Source: Phyllobacterium lublinensis (GTDB lineage Bacteria > Pseudomonadota > Alphaproteobacteria > Rhizobiales > Rhizobiaceae). From it: DNA of 64,000 nt. Of the stretch, positions 9,032 through 17,514 are shown in pieces. The notes under the pieces were generated by a model. The model saw only the letters and a list, made by a program, of their open reading frames with translations, was not told where the DNA came from and ran no database searches. How positions within the stretch are numbered: position 1 is the stretch's first letter; each line of letters opens with the position of its first letter. The DNA lies in assembly GCF_020164435.1 (NCBI RefSeq), contig NZ_JAIUDQ010000015.1:1-64000 (forward strand), given 5' to 3'. The translations under genes were made by a program, and so were the position numbers.

Positions 9032-9454
9032 ATGGCTAGAAGTAATCAGACTGCCGACTGGGCCAACCGTCTGTCGCCTTCGCTAGGCGAGATAGAATCG
9101 CTGGCAATAGAGGCGTATGCGCACCTGCCTGAAACGTTCCGTGCGCTGTGCGGCGATATCACCATTCAGGTATCGGAGTTTCCCGAAGATCAGATTGTCG
9201 ACGACATGGGGCTCGAGTCGCCCTTCGACCTCCTCGGGCTGTTCGAGGGGACCGGTATCGGTGAGCGTTTTTCGCTCCAGACTGGCGAGCAGGCCAATCG
9301 CATAACGATATACCGCCGTGCCATACTGGATTATTGGGCGGAGTACGAGGAAGCCCTCGGGGATATCGTGACGCATGTACTGATCCACGAGATCGGACAT
9401 CATTTCGGACTCTCGGACGAGGATATGGAGCGCATCGAAGCGACTGTCGAATAG
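9032..9454 (+). CDS. Minimal zincin metallopeptidase family protein (HExxH)
   Basis: 140 residues, small and soluble, with no signal peptide. The zinc-binding motif HEIGH is at residues 119-123 and continues as HExxHxxGxxD (D129). This fits the COG3824-type minimal zincin family found across Proteobacteria and Actinobacteria, whose substrates are unknown. RBS AGGAG at 9022-9026. It follows the TetR gene by 71 bp on the same strand; whether they share a transcript is not shown. Confidence 0.87.
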   Translation: MARSNQTADWANRLSPSLGEIESLAIEAYAHLPETFRALCGDITIQVSEFPEDQIVDDMGLESPFDLLGLFEGTGIGERFSLQTGEQANRITIYRRAILDYWAEYEEALGDIVTHVLIHEIGHHFGLSDEDMERIEATVE

Positions 9455-9536
9455 AGAGCTCGCCTACGACAGGTTGCCGATGCCATGAAATGCAACAGCG
9501 AACGGGTATCGGCTCCACGACCGGTTGGCCGGCGAA

Positions 9537-9743
9537 TCAAAAGTCGCTCAGTTTGATCCCCGGGTCATAATCCACACCGTCGACGTCTTTAACGACAGCC
9601 TGACCGCACTGCATGGTACCCGTCACTGAATTGAACGCATAAGTCGGCGAACCATAGATGTGCCAGCCCTTGTTGATCGCTGCCGTCACCTTGTGGCAGA
9701 AGCTCGAATCATCCGGGCCTGTCAGAAACCGGTATAGTTTCAT
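9537..9743 (-). CDS. DUF1737 domain-containing protein
   Basis: 68 residues. The sequence begins MKLYRFLTGPDDSSFC and has NKGWHIYGSPTYAF, the hallmark of the DUF1737 family, small proteins of unknown function frequent in Rhizobiales. No signal peptide or membrane segment. It is convergent with the zincin gene (82 bp gap) and lies 56 bp upstream of the CitE-like gene on the same strand. Confidence 0.85.
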   Translation of the reverse strand: MKLYRFLTGPDDSSFCHKVTAAINKGWHIYGSPTYAFNSVTGTMQCGQAVVKDVDGVDYDPGIKLSDF

Positions 9744-9799
9744 AGTATCGTTCCAATCTCGGATCGTCGTGTTGATCCTGGGTTGCAGATATTCTGGTC

Positions 9800-10681
9800 T
9801 CAGTTTCCGCCGATTGCGGCGATCTTGGCCAGCAGTCTCTCAGCAGCCTCGAGGTGCAGGCGTTCGATCATTCTGCCCGCGAGGGCTATAACACCCTTGC
9901 CACTATTTTCTGGCGCGGCGAAGGCGTCAACGATCGACCGGGCCTCGGCAATGGTTCGTGCATCGGGAAGAAAGGCCGCATTTGCAATCTCAATCTGGGA
10001 CGGATGGATCAAAGACTTTCCGTCGAACCCCATTCTGACGGCATCAGCGCATTCAGCCGCGAAACCATCGAGATCGGCGAAATCATTGTAAACACCGTCG
10101 ATCACGTCGAGTTTGCCGGCCTTTGCGCAAAGCAGGATCTGCATGAGCCAGGGGCCGACAAGCGCACGGCCATTGGTCAAGTGAGTACCTGTCTCCTTGG
10201 CAATGTCGTTGGTTCCGATCACAAAACAATCAAGCCGCGCCGTCGACCGCAGTCCAAGTTCGGCAATTTCATCCGCATTGATAATCCCACGCGGGGTTTC
10301 GATCATCGCCCAAAGGCGAATATGTTCAGAGGCATCGGTTTCCTCAAGGATCTCGGTGACACCCGTGACATCCTGTGGTTTCTCTACCTTAGGGAGGAGA
10401 ATGGCATCGGGTTTGCAGGCCCGGGCTGCCAGCAAGTCTTCGGGTCCCCATGGGCTCGAAAGTCCGTTGATGCGGATTATACGCTCGGCCGTACCGGCGC
10501 TATGCGCCAGAAAATGGCTGCGCAATGCTTCGCGTGCGTCGTCTTTCACGGCTGGCGCAACCGCATCCTCCAGGTCGAAAATGATCGCATCAGCCTTCAG
10601 CATGGCGATTTTGGCCATGGCCTTGGCATTCGAGGCCGGAACATAAAGGACAGACCGGCGTGGGCGGAAAGGTTTGATCAT
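9800..10681 (-). CDS. HpcH/HpaI aldolase / CitE-like lyase
   Basis: 293 residues from the ATG at 10681 ([15 protein letters not shown]); a longer in-frame extension is not conserved-looking. TIM-barrel family of CitE, malyl-CoA lyases and related enzymes. Motifs are RSVLYVPAS at the N-terminus, [11 protein letters not shown] with the Mg-binding acidic residues (about 33-43), and AMIETPRGI with a metal-ligand Glu. The substrate cannot be told from sequence; a (3S)-malyl-CoA or citramalyl-CoA type C-C lyase is likely. It is divergent from leuD, a common arrangement in Brucella relatives. Confidence 0.85.
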   Translation of the reverse strand: MIKPFRPRRSVLYVPASNAKAMAKIAMLKADAIIFDLEDAVAPAVKDDAREALRSHFLAHSAGTAERIIRINGLSSPWGPEDLLAARACKPDAILLPKVEKPQDVTGVTEILEETDASEHIRLWAMIETPRGIINADEIAELGLRSTARLDCFVIGTNDIAKETGTHLTNGRALVGPWLMQILLCAKAGKLDVIDGVYNDFADLDGFAAECADAVRMGFDGKSLIHPSQIEIANAAFLPDARTIAEARSIVDAFAAPENSGKGVIALAGRMIERLHLEAAERLLAKIAAIGGN

Positions 10682-10827
10682 GCCAACTTTTTGCCCTGAT
10701 CGCCAGGGCAAGACAAGAGCAATCCAACCGTCGGCCCAAAGTGACACAGGGGAAACTCTTTGATTCGAGCCAAAGCTGGTGTAAAGCGAAGCACAAAGTT
10801 AATCCGCAGGTTCTACAGGCAGACATC

Positions 10828-11433
10828 ATGGACAAATTCACCAAGCTCACGGGCGTTGCTGCTCCGCTGCCCATCATCAATGTCGACACCGATATGATCA
10901 TCCCGAAGGATTATCTGAAGACGATCAAGCGGACAGGTCTCGGTACAGGGCTGTTTGCGGAAATGCGTTACAATGATGATGGCTCTGAGAACCCTGATTT
11001 CGTCCTCAACAAGGCGGCCTACCGGAAAGCGCAGATTCTGGTTACAGGCGACAATTTCGGCTGCGGCTCGAGCCGCGAGCACGCGCCCTGGGCTCTCCTG
11101 GATTTTGGGATTCGCTGCGTAATCTCCACGAGTTTCGCCGATATTTTCTACAACAACTGTTTCAAGAACGGTATCCTGCCGATCCGCGTCAGCCAGGACG
11201 ATCTCGAAAAGTTGATGGACGACGCCCAGCGCGGCGCCAATGCGACCCTTTCCATCGATCTCGAGGAATTGACGATCAAGGGACCTGATGGCGGTACAAT
11301 CGGCTTTGAACTCGACGAATTCCGTCGCTACTGCATGCTGAATGGCCTCGATGATATTGGCCTCACGATGGAGAAGGCCGACAAGATCAGCAATTTCGAA
11401 ACCGCCAACGCGGAAAGACACCCCTGGGCGTAA
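10828..11433 (+). CDS. leuD: 3-isopropylmalate dehydratase small subunit LeuD
   Basis: 201 residues from the ATG at 10828 (MDKFTKLTG). With LeuC it isomerises 2- to 3-isopropylmalate in leucine synthesis. The aconitase swivel-domain motifs [13 protein letters not shown] and [17 protein letters not shown] are intact. An upstream in-frame extension of 29 codons has no family similarity and no RBS. leuC is not in this window. leuB follows 200 bp downstream on the same strand. Confidence 0.96.
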   Translation: MDKFTKLTGVAAPLPIINVDTDMIIPKDYLKTIKRTGLGTGLFAEMRYNDDGSENPDFVLNKAAYRKAQILVTGDNFGCGSSREHAPWALLDFGIRCVISTSFADIFYNNCFKNGILPIRVSQDDLEKLMDDAQRGANATLSIDLEELTIKGPDGGTIGFELDEFRRYCMLNGLDDIGLTMEKADKISNFETANAERHPWA

Positions 11434-11632
11434 CCGAACGACGGATTGCGCGAGATCCAAGCGCCGGTCGTAGCGCGCTTGCGAAGGCGAGGGGGTGACC
11501 CCGATGATTCGTGGAGTTATGGCGCTCCTGGCGTGTAGAAAATTGCGCAAGTAGCTTTCCATCTTTGCTGAACTTGCGCTAAGTACGCGCCATCCTGACT
11601 CCCACGATCTTCATCAAACGAGGTTTTCCAGC

Positions 11633-12745
11633 ATGGCATCGAAAAAGCTCCTTCTTCTTCCCGGCGACGGCATTGGACCCGAGGCAATGGCCGAAGTCCG
11701 CAAGATCATCGCCTACATGAATGCCGAGCAGAAGAGTGGCTTCGAGATCGATGAGGGCCTGGTCGGCGGCTCGGCCTATGATGCGCATGGTGAGGCAATC
11801 TCCGAAGCCGACATGGCTAAGGCCCTCGCCTCGGATGCTGTTCTCTTCGGTGCCGTCGGCGGGCCGAAGTGGGACAGCGTTCCTTATGATGTTCGGCCGG
11901 AAGCCGGCCTTTTGCGCTTGCGCAAGGACATGGAGCTGTTTGCGAATCTGCGCCCAGCGATCTGCTATCCTGCTCTCGCGGACTCATCGTCGCTCAAGAA
12001 GGAGATCGTCGAAGGTCTGGATATCCTGATCGTGCGCGAATTGACAGGCGGGGTCTATTTCGGCGAGCCGAAGGAAATCCGTGATCTTGGCAATGGCCAG
12101 AAGCGCGGCATCGACACGCAAGTTTATGACACTTACGAAATCGAGCGTATCGCCGGCGTCGCCTTCGAACTGGCGCGTACGCGCGGCAACAAGGTGACGT
12201 CGATGGAAAAGCGCAACGTCATGAAATCGGGCGTATTGTGGAACGAAGTTGTTACGGCCACCCACAAGGCGAAGTATTCCGACGTCAAGCTCGACCACAT
12301 GCTTGCTGATGCCGGTGGCATGCAGCTTGTCCGCTGGCCGAAGCAGTTCGACGTCATCTTAACGGACAATCTGTTTGGCGACATGTTGTCCGATATCGCA
12401 GCGATGCTCACGGGTTCACTCGGCATGCTTCCTTCGGCCTCTCTTGGTGCCCCCGATGCCAAGACGGGCAGCCGCAAGGCTCTTTACGAGCCCGTGCATG
12501 GCTCGGCGCCGGATATCGCCGGGACGGGCGCGGCAAATCCGATTGCCATGATTGCATCCTTCGCCATGTGCCTGCGTTATTCGTTCAACATGGTTGTCGA
12601 AGCCGACAGGCTGGAAGCCGCTATTGCGGGCGTTCTCGATGACGGGATCCGGACTGCTGATATCATGTCGGAAGGCAAGACCAAGGTCGGTACCGTCGAA
12701 ATGGGCGACGCGATCCTGGCGAAGTTCAAGGCACTAGCTGCCTGA
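11633..12745 (+). CDS. leuB: 3-isopropylmalate dehydrogenase LeuB
   Basis: 370 residues, the normal length. It oxidatively decarboxylates 3-isopropylmalate with NAD, the third step of leucine synthesis. Motifs are [11 protein letters not shown] at the N-terminus, the substrate-binding [14 protein letters not shown], and the metal/NAD signature [13 protein letters not shown] (about 242-254). GAGG upstream of the ATG serves as a weak RBS. A strong terminator follows. Confidence 0.97.
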   Translation: MASKKLLLLPGDGIGPEAMAEVRKIIAYMNAEQKSGFEIDEGLVGGSAYDAHGEAISEADMAKALASDAVLFGAVGGPKWDSVPYDVRPEAGLLRLRKDMELFANLRPAICYPALADSSSLKKEIVEGLDILIVRELTGGVYFGEPKEIRDLGNGQKRGIDTQVYDTYEIERIAGVAFELARTRGNKVTSMEKRNVMKSGVLWNEVVTATHKAKYSDVKLDHMLADAGGMQLVRWPKQFDVILTDNLFGDMLSDIAAMLTGSLGMLPSASLGAPDAKTGSRKALYEPVHGSAPDIAGTGAANPIAMIASFAMCLRYSFNMVVEADRLEAAIAGVLDDGIRTADIMSEGKTKVGTVEMGDAILAKFKALAA

Positions 12746-12763
12746 GGCAGACCTCATGATGGA

Positions 12764-12797
12764 AAAAGCCCGGCGCGATCGCTCGCGCCGGGCTTTT
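12764..12797 (+). terminator. Rho-independent terminator after leuB, probably bidirectional
   Basis: A perfect 15-bp GC-rich stem (12764-12778 with 12783-12797) with a TCGC loop and A/T runs at both edges. It lies between the convergent leuB and MFS stops, so it could serve both. Confidence 0.88.
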
Positions 12798-12814
12798 CGT
12801 CTTGTCGGGGCGAC

Positions 12815-14701
12815 TTAATCGATCGCGTGAAGGTCAGTGCCCTTGGTCTCTCGAACGAACAGGAGTCCGATAACCAGAGTCATCGCGGCAACCACGATCG
12901 GGTACCAGAGACCATAGTAGATATCACCCTTGAAGGCGCTCATTGCGAACACGGTTGCTGGAAGCAGGCCGCCGAACCAGCCGTTACCGATATGGTAGGG
13001 CAAGGACATGCCCGTATAACGGATGCGGGTCGGGAACATCTCCACAAGGATCGCTGCGATCGGGCCATATACCATGGTGACATAGATCACGAGTATGAAG
13101 AGGATACCAATGACCTTCGCCCAATTCACTGCTGCAGGGTCGGCCACCATCTTGAACGCGCCAGCGCCCGGAACCGTATAGACCGCCACTTCAGTGGCGC
13201 CAGCCGCTTCTTCTGCAGTGATGAGCTTGTCCTTGATGGCCTGGTCGACCGGAACCATGGTCTTATCGCCAGCACGAATAGCAGCCGCATCAAGCGTCAG
13301 CTTCGGGTTGGCTGCTATGAGAGCATCGAGCTTTGCGTCGACAACTTTCACCGGATCGCGGACGAGGGGATAGCCACCATCCTGAAGCGCGGTATTCACC
13401 CCTTTTGCGAAAGCGGCTTCCTTGGCCTTGGCATCGGCCCCGGCAGCAACAGCATCGTAGGACTCGACTGTCTCCTCGCCGATCTTCACTGTGGCTGCCG
13501 TACCAGGTGCAGCGGTTGCGACGACGTCATACGGCACCGAGTTCCGGGTCAGGAATGATGTCGCGATATCGCAGGACGTCGTAAACTTTGCCGTGCCGGT
13601 CGGGTTGAACTGGAACTTGCAGTCGCCAGGCGCAGCCGTCACGGTGGCACGAACGTTCTGCTGTGCAGCGGCGAGGGCGGGATTTGCCGCCCAGGTCAGT
13701 GCCTTGAACAGCGGGAAGTAGGTGATGATCGCGAGCGCCAGGCCGGCCATGATGATTGGCTTGCGTCCGATCTTGTCCGACAGCCAGCCAAAGAAGACGA
13801 AGAAGCCGGTGCCGAGCAGGAGTGCGATGGCGATCATGATGTTGACCGACTGACCATCAACCTTGAGGACGTTCTGCAGGAAGAACAGGGCGTAGAATTG
13901 TCCGGAATACCAGACCACAGCCTGCCCGGCAGTAAGACCAAACAGTGCGAGCAGGGCGATCTTGGCATTTTTCCACTGACCAAAGGCTTCGGAAAGCGGA
14001 GCCTTTGAACCCTTGCCCTCTTCCTTCATGCGCTGGAAGGTGGGTGATTCGCTCAAGGACAGTCGAATCCACACTGAAATCCCGAGCAGAACGAAGGAGA
14101 GGATGAACGGAATACGCCAGCCCCAGGCGGCAAAGGCGTCCCTGCCGAGCCAGTTCTGGATGACCAGAATGACGATCAGGGAAAGGAAGAGACCAAGCGT
14201 TGCCGTGGTCTGGATCCAGGAGGTGTAATAACCCCTCCTGTTGTCCGGTGCGTGTTCGGCGACGTAGGTCGCTGCACCGCCATATTCACCCCCCAGCGCG
14301 AGCCCCTGCAGCATGCGCAGGATAATCAGGATGATGGGAGCAGCGATGCCCCAGCTCGCGGAACCCGGGAGCACGCCCACGAGGAAGGTCGAAAGACCCA
14401 TGATCATGATTGTGACGAGGAATGTGTACTTGCGGCCGACGAGATCGCCAATACGGCCAAAGACCAGCGCCCCAAAGGGCCTGACAAGGAATCCGGCCGC
14501 GAAGGCGAGCAGCGCAAAGATATTGCGTGTTGCTTCCGGATATTCACTGAAAAAGGCTGCACCGATAAACGCGGCCAGAGAGCCATAAAGATAAAAATCG
14601 TACCATTCAAAAACAGTTCCGAGCGAAGAAGCGAAGATCACCTTCTTTTCTTCCCTCGTCATTCCCCGACTAGAAGTGTCGGCCACAGACGTGGTTGCCA
14701 T
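12815..14701 (-). CDS. MFS transporter (metabolite:H+ symporter type) with a large internal insertion
   Basis: 628 residues. The start at 14701 (MATTSVADT) is preferred because GGGAGG (14709-14714) sits 7 nt away; an ATG two codons upstream is too close. N-terminal EWYDFYLYGSLA, the RIGDLVGRK loop and LQGLALGGEYGGA mark the proline/citrate/shikimate MHS family. The usual length is about 430-450; the excess is a soluble-looking Ala-rich stretch at about residues 335-525, between transmembrane segments of the C-terminal half. By topology it should face the periplasm. The substrate is unknown. Confidence 0.9.
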   Translation of the reverse strand: MATTSVADTSSRGMTREEKKVIFASSLGTVFEWYDFYLYGSLAAFIGAAFFSEYPEATRNIFALLAFAAGFLVRPFGALVFGRIGDLVGRKYTFLVTIMIMGLSTFLVGVLPGSASWGIAAPIILIILRMLQGLALGGEYGGAATYVAEHAPDNRRGYYTSWIQTTATLGLFLSLIVILVIQNWLGRDAFAAWGWRIPFILSFVLLGISVWIRLSLSESPTFQRMKEEGKGSKAPLSEAFGQWKNAKIALLALFGLTAGQAVVWYSGQFYALFFLQNVLKVDGQSVNIMIAIALLLGTGFFVFFGWLSDKIGRKPIIMAGLALAIITYFPLFKALTWAANPALAAAQQNVRATVTAAPGDCKFQFNPTGTAKFTTSCDIATSFLTRNSVPYDVVATAAPGTAATVKIGEETVESYDAVAAGADAKAKEAAFAKGVNTALQDGGYPLVRDPVKVVDAKLDALIAANPKLTLDAAAIRAGDKTMVPVDQAIKDKLITAEEAAGATEVAVYTVPGAGAFKMVADPAAVNWAKVIGILFILVIYVTMVYGPIAAILVEMFPTRIRYTGMSLPYHIGNGWFGGLLPATVFAMSAFKGDIYYGLWYPIVVAAMTLVIGLLFVRETKGTDLHAID

Positions 14702-15276
14702 TTCCATTCCTCCCAGAAAACAACAGTTAAGCCAAGGACATGATTAGTTTTGACCCCTCGATCATGTACTCGACCAATGATGCTACGCATGGATCCTCTG
14801 CCGCATTTCTTGAAGCGGCAAACCATCCGACGGTTAATGCTCCTCCGGATTATCCTCCCCCAAGGTCATTCGCCGTACGCACGCGCGGAGTGTTCAACAA
14901 TTATTGATGAAAGCAAAGCCCGCATCTTACGTCAATTGTCTAAAATTGTGTGTAACGCGACATATTCTTGTCATTTGAAGAGACAATTGACTCTTTTTCG
15001 AAACCGCGTACAAGCACTAGCGGACAAGGAGACGCTTGACGTGGGTAGCGAATCAACAGCGCTGTTTCTGACAAACGGTTCCGGCATGCATGCCGGATGC
15101 GCTGGTGCACCCGTCCTTATCCTCGACGTTTCGGCCAAACAGACTGCGAAAACGACCACCAAAACGGTCTGATTTCCCTTGGCCTGCTCGCCCCCTCCCG
15201 GGTCCGGCCCGGGGGAGAAAGACCCGCAGTGGCCAGCGGGTTTGTGAACAGCAGAGAGGGACAGGAGATACTACAG
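14702..15276. other. Intergenic region between MFS transporter and asd (575 bp)
   Basis: No convincing gene. It holds the divergent promoters. Structures seen are a perfect 11-bp inverted repeat (14931-14941 and 14981-14991), an 18-bp perfect palindrome (15080-15097), and two GC-rich hairpins in the asd leader (15197-15213 and 15222-15241). A short open frame across 14750-15172 shows no protein-like features. Confidence 0.6.
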
Positions 15277-16311
15277 ATGGGTTTCAAGGTTGCAGTTGTA
15301 GGTGCCACAGGCAATGTGGGCCGCGAAATGCTTACAATACTGGAAGAACGCGGCTTCCCGGTCAGCGAAGTTGTTGCGCTGGCATCACGCCGGTCGCAGG
15401 GAACCGAAGTGTCGTTTGGCGACAGGACGCTCAAGGTAAAGGCGCTCGATACCTACGATTTTTCCGATACAGATATCTGCCTCATGTCTGCAGGCGGCAA
15501 TATTTCCAAGGAATGGTCACCGAAGATTGGCGCACAGGGATGTGTCGTTATCGATAATTCCTCGGCCTGGCGTTACGATTCGAATGTGCCGCTGATCGTT
15601 CCTGAGGTGAATCCCGACGCAATTTCGGGTTTCACCAAAAAGAACATCATCGCCAATCCGAACTGCTCCACCGCGCAACTCGTCGTGGCTCTCAAGCCCT
15701 TGCACGACCGGGCGAAGATCAAGCGTGTCGTTGTCTCGACATATCAATCGGTTTCCGGTGCCGGCAAGGAAGGGATGGACGAACTGTTCGAACAGTCCCG
15801 TGCGGTGTTTGTCGCCGATCCGGTAACGGCCAAGAAATTCACCAAGCGCATCGCCTTCAACGTCATTCCGCACATCGACGTCTTCATGGAAGACGGCTAC
15901 ACGAAGGAAGAATGGAAGATGGTCGCCGAAACCAAGAAGATGCTTGATCCGAAGATCAAGCTGACGGCGACTTGTGTGCGCGTACCGGTTTTCATTGGTC
16001 ACTCGGAAGCGGTCAACATCGAGTTCGAAAGCCCGATGAGCGCAGAGGAGGCTCGCGAGATTCTGAGCGATGCACCGGGCTGCCTTGTCGTCGATCGCGC
16101 AGAGGACGGCGGGTATATCACTCCCTACGAGGCTGCCGGTGAGGATGCGACCTATATCTCCCGAATTCGTGAAGATATCACCGTGGAGAATGGTCTCTCC
16201 CTGTGGGTTGTCTCCGATAATCTGCGCAAGGGCGCCGCTCTCAACACCATCCAGATCGCCGAACTTCTTGTGGCACGGGGGCTTATCCAACCGAAGAAGA
16301 TTGCGGCCTGA
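15277..16311 (+). CDS. asd: Aspartate-semialdehyde dehydrogenase Asd
   Basis: 344 residues from the ATG at 15277 (MGFKVAVVGATGNVG), with AGGAG at 15263-15267. It reduces aspartyl phosphate to aspartate semialdehyde, the branch point to lysine/diaminopimelate, threonine and methionine. Rossmann motif GATGNVG is near residue 9, and the catalytic Cys is in NPNCSTAQ. dapF, which acts later in the diaminopimelate route, is 27 kb away. Long upstream in-frame codons cross a structured GC-rich leader and are not coding. Confidence 0.96.
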   Translation: MGFKVAVVGATGNVGREMLTILEERGFPVSEVVALASRRSQGTEVSFGDRTLKVKALDTYDFSDTDICLMSAGGNISKEWSPKIGAQGCVVIDNSSAWRYDSNVPLIVPEVNPDAISGFTKKNIIANPNCSTAQLVVALKPLHDRAKIKRVVVSTYQSVSGAGKEGMDELFEQSRAVFVADPVTAKKFTKRIAFNVIPHIDVFMEDGYTKEEWKMVAETKKMLDPKIKLTATCVRVPVFIGHSEAVNIEFESPMSAEEAREILSDAPGCLVVDRAEDGGYITPYEAAGEDATYISRIREDITVENGLSLWVVSDNLRKGAALNTIQIAELLVARGLIQPKKIAA

Positions 16312-16358
16312 CACGAGGTTGCAGAACCTGACAAGAAGGCGCGGCAAACCGCGCCTTT

Positions 16359-16829
16359 TTATTTTGCCTCGTCGATGCTTGCCACCAAGTTATCGCGCAT
16401 GGCGATAAGCTCGGATCGCATCGCCTGCGCTTCGTCCATCGTACAGCCGAAGGCCTGTCCCATGGCGACAGGGACAGCTTCAGCGCGCTCGCGCATGGAT
16501 CGGCCTTGTTCAGTAAGCCCAATGAGCACCTGGCGCTCATCGACGGTGTCGCGACGTCTGGTTATCAAGCCTGCCGCTTCAAGTCGCTTCAACAAGGGTG
16601 TGAGCGTTCCGGAATCGAGGCTGAGCTTGTCACCTATTGCTTTCACTGTCTGGTTTTCCTCCTCCCACAGGACAACCATCACAAGGTATTGGGGGTAGGT
16701 CAGCCCGAGAGCAGCCAGGCGCGGCTGGTAGGCGCGCGTAACGGCATTGGCCGTTGAATAGATCGCAAAACACAGGAAATTTGACAGCCTGAGGTTTGAT
16801 TGATGGGCGTCTGCCGATTTGTTTCGCAT
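16359..16829 (-). CDS. ohrR: Organic peroxide-sensing MarR-type repressor OhrR
   Basis: 156 residues. MarR winged helix. The N-terminal [11 protein letters not shown] places the sensing Cys at residue 20, as in OhrR. A second Cys at 129 (FGCTMDEA) suggests the two-Cys disulfide type known from Xanthomonas OhrR. The winged-helix region includes [21 protein letters not shown]. It is divergent from ohr, the usual target; oxidation of the Cys by organic hydroperoxides should release the promoter. It may regulate itself from the shared 156-bp intergenic region. Confidence 0.93.
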   Translation of the reverse strand: MRNKSADAHQSNLRLSNFLCFAIYSTANAVTRAYQPRLAALGLTYPQYLVMVVLWEEENQTVKAIGDKLSLDSGTLTPLLKRLEAAGLITRRRDTVDERQVLIGLTEQGRSMRERAEAVPVAMGQAFGCTMDEAQAMRSELIAMRDNLVASIDEAK

Positions 16830-16875
16830 CAGTCAACTCCTTCCGATGGGTATGCGCAGAATAGTCGGTAGCGAT

Positions 16876-16938
16876 CAATTGCGCACCATTTAATTTTTTA
16901 TGATCTATCGCATTTATCTATTGCGTACAAGTCAATTG
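16876..16938. promoter_or_regulatory. Candidate OhrR operators between ohrR and ohr
   Basis: Two TCAATTG(C/T)G elements, with CAATTG cores at 16876-16881 and 16933-16938, lie in the AT-rich divergent promoter region 57 bp apart. The second is flanked by ACAA and TTGT arms. AT-rich palindromes with such arms are typical of OhrR binding. Assignment is by position and symmetry only. Confidence 0.45.
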
Positions 16939-16985
16939 TGTGAAATCTATATGCCAGTCAACACCTGCAAGGAAGGACACGTCCG

Positions 16986-17408
16986 ATGAGCATTCTCTAC
17001 ACGACCAGCGCAACAGCAACCGGTGGCCGCGACGGCCGCGCCAACAGTGAAGACGGACGCTTGGCCGTATCGCTTTCGACACCAAAGGAACTTGGCGGAA
17101 ATGGTGCCGATGGCACAAACCCCGAGCAGCTTTTTGCAGCCGGCTATTCCGCCTGTTTCCTCGGTGCCATGAAGTATGTGGCCTCGCAGAAGAAGATCAA
17201 ACTGTCCGAAGACACCGCTGTCACCGCAACTGTCGGTATCGGTCCGCGCGCCGATGGAAAGGGCTTCGGCCTGGATGTTGCTTTGACCGCGAGCCTGCCA
17301 GGGGTCGATGCAACGCAGGCCCGCGAGATCGTCGACGGCGCTCACATTGTTTGCCCCTATTCGGAAGCGACACGCAGCAACCTCAGCGTCCGTATTTCGA
17401 TCAAGTAG
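16986..17408 (+). CDS. ohr: Organic hydroperoxide resistance protein Ohr
   Basis: 140 residues, the standard length. A thiol peroxidase of the Ohr/OsmC fold that reduces organic and fatty-acid hydroperoxides, recycled in many bacteria by lipoylated proteins. Both catalytic cysteines are present: C57 in AGYSACFLGA and C123 in AHIVCPYS. Its partner repressor OhrR is divergent. The lipoyl-dependent electron supply known for Ohr could come from the SucB/Lpd enzymes encoded further along the window. Confidence 0.95.
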   Translation: MSILYTTSATATGGRDGRANSEDGRLAVSLSTPKELGGNGADGTNPEQLFAAGYSACFLGAMKYVASQKKIKLSEDTAVTATVGIGPRADGKGFGLDVALTASLPGVDATQAREIVDGAHIVCPYSEATRSNLSVRISIK

Positions 17409-17440
17409 CCGATACGATCAGGTGAAGCCTCTGCCTGAAC

Positions 17441-17466
17441 GAATGCTGGCGACGTTGCCAGCATTC
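17441..17466 (+). terminator. Hairpin after ohr, possible terminator
   Basis: A perfect 10-bp stem (17441-17450 with 17457-17466) with a 6-nt loop, 32 bp after the ohr stop and before the convergent dcp stop. No T-run follows, so it may be a weak terminator or an mRNA-stabilising hairpin. Confidence 0.4.
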
Positions 17467-17514
17467 TGCGGAGGCGACCGCCAGAATGCTTGAGAGTTCA
17501 GGATACGACGCGAC

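Noticed and set aside
14750..15172. 140-codon plus-strand frame in the MFS-asd gap
   Set aside because: Crosses inverted repeats and a palindrome, no RBS, no similarity that I recognise.
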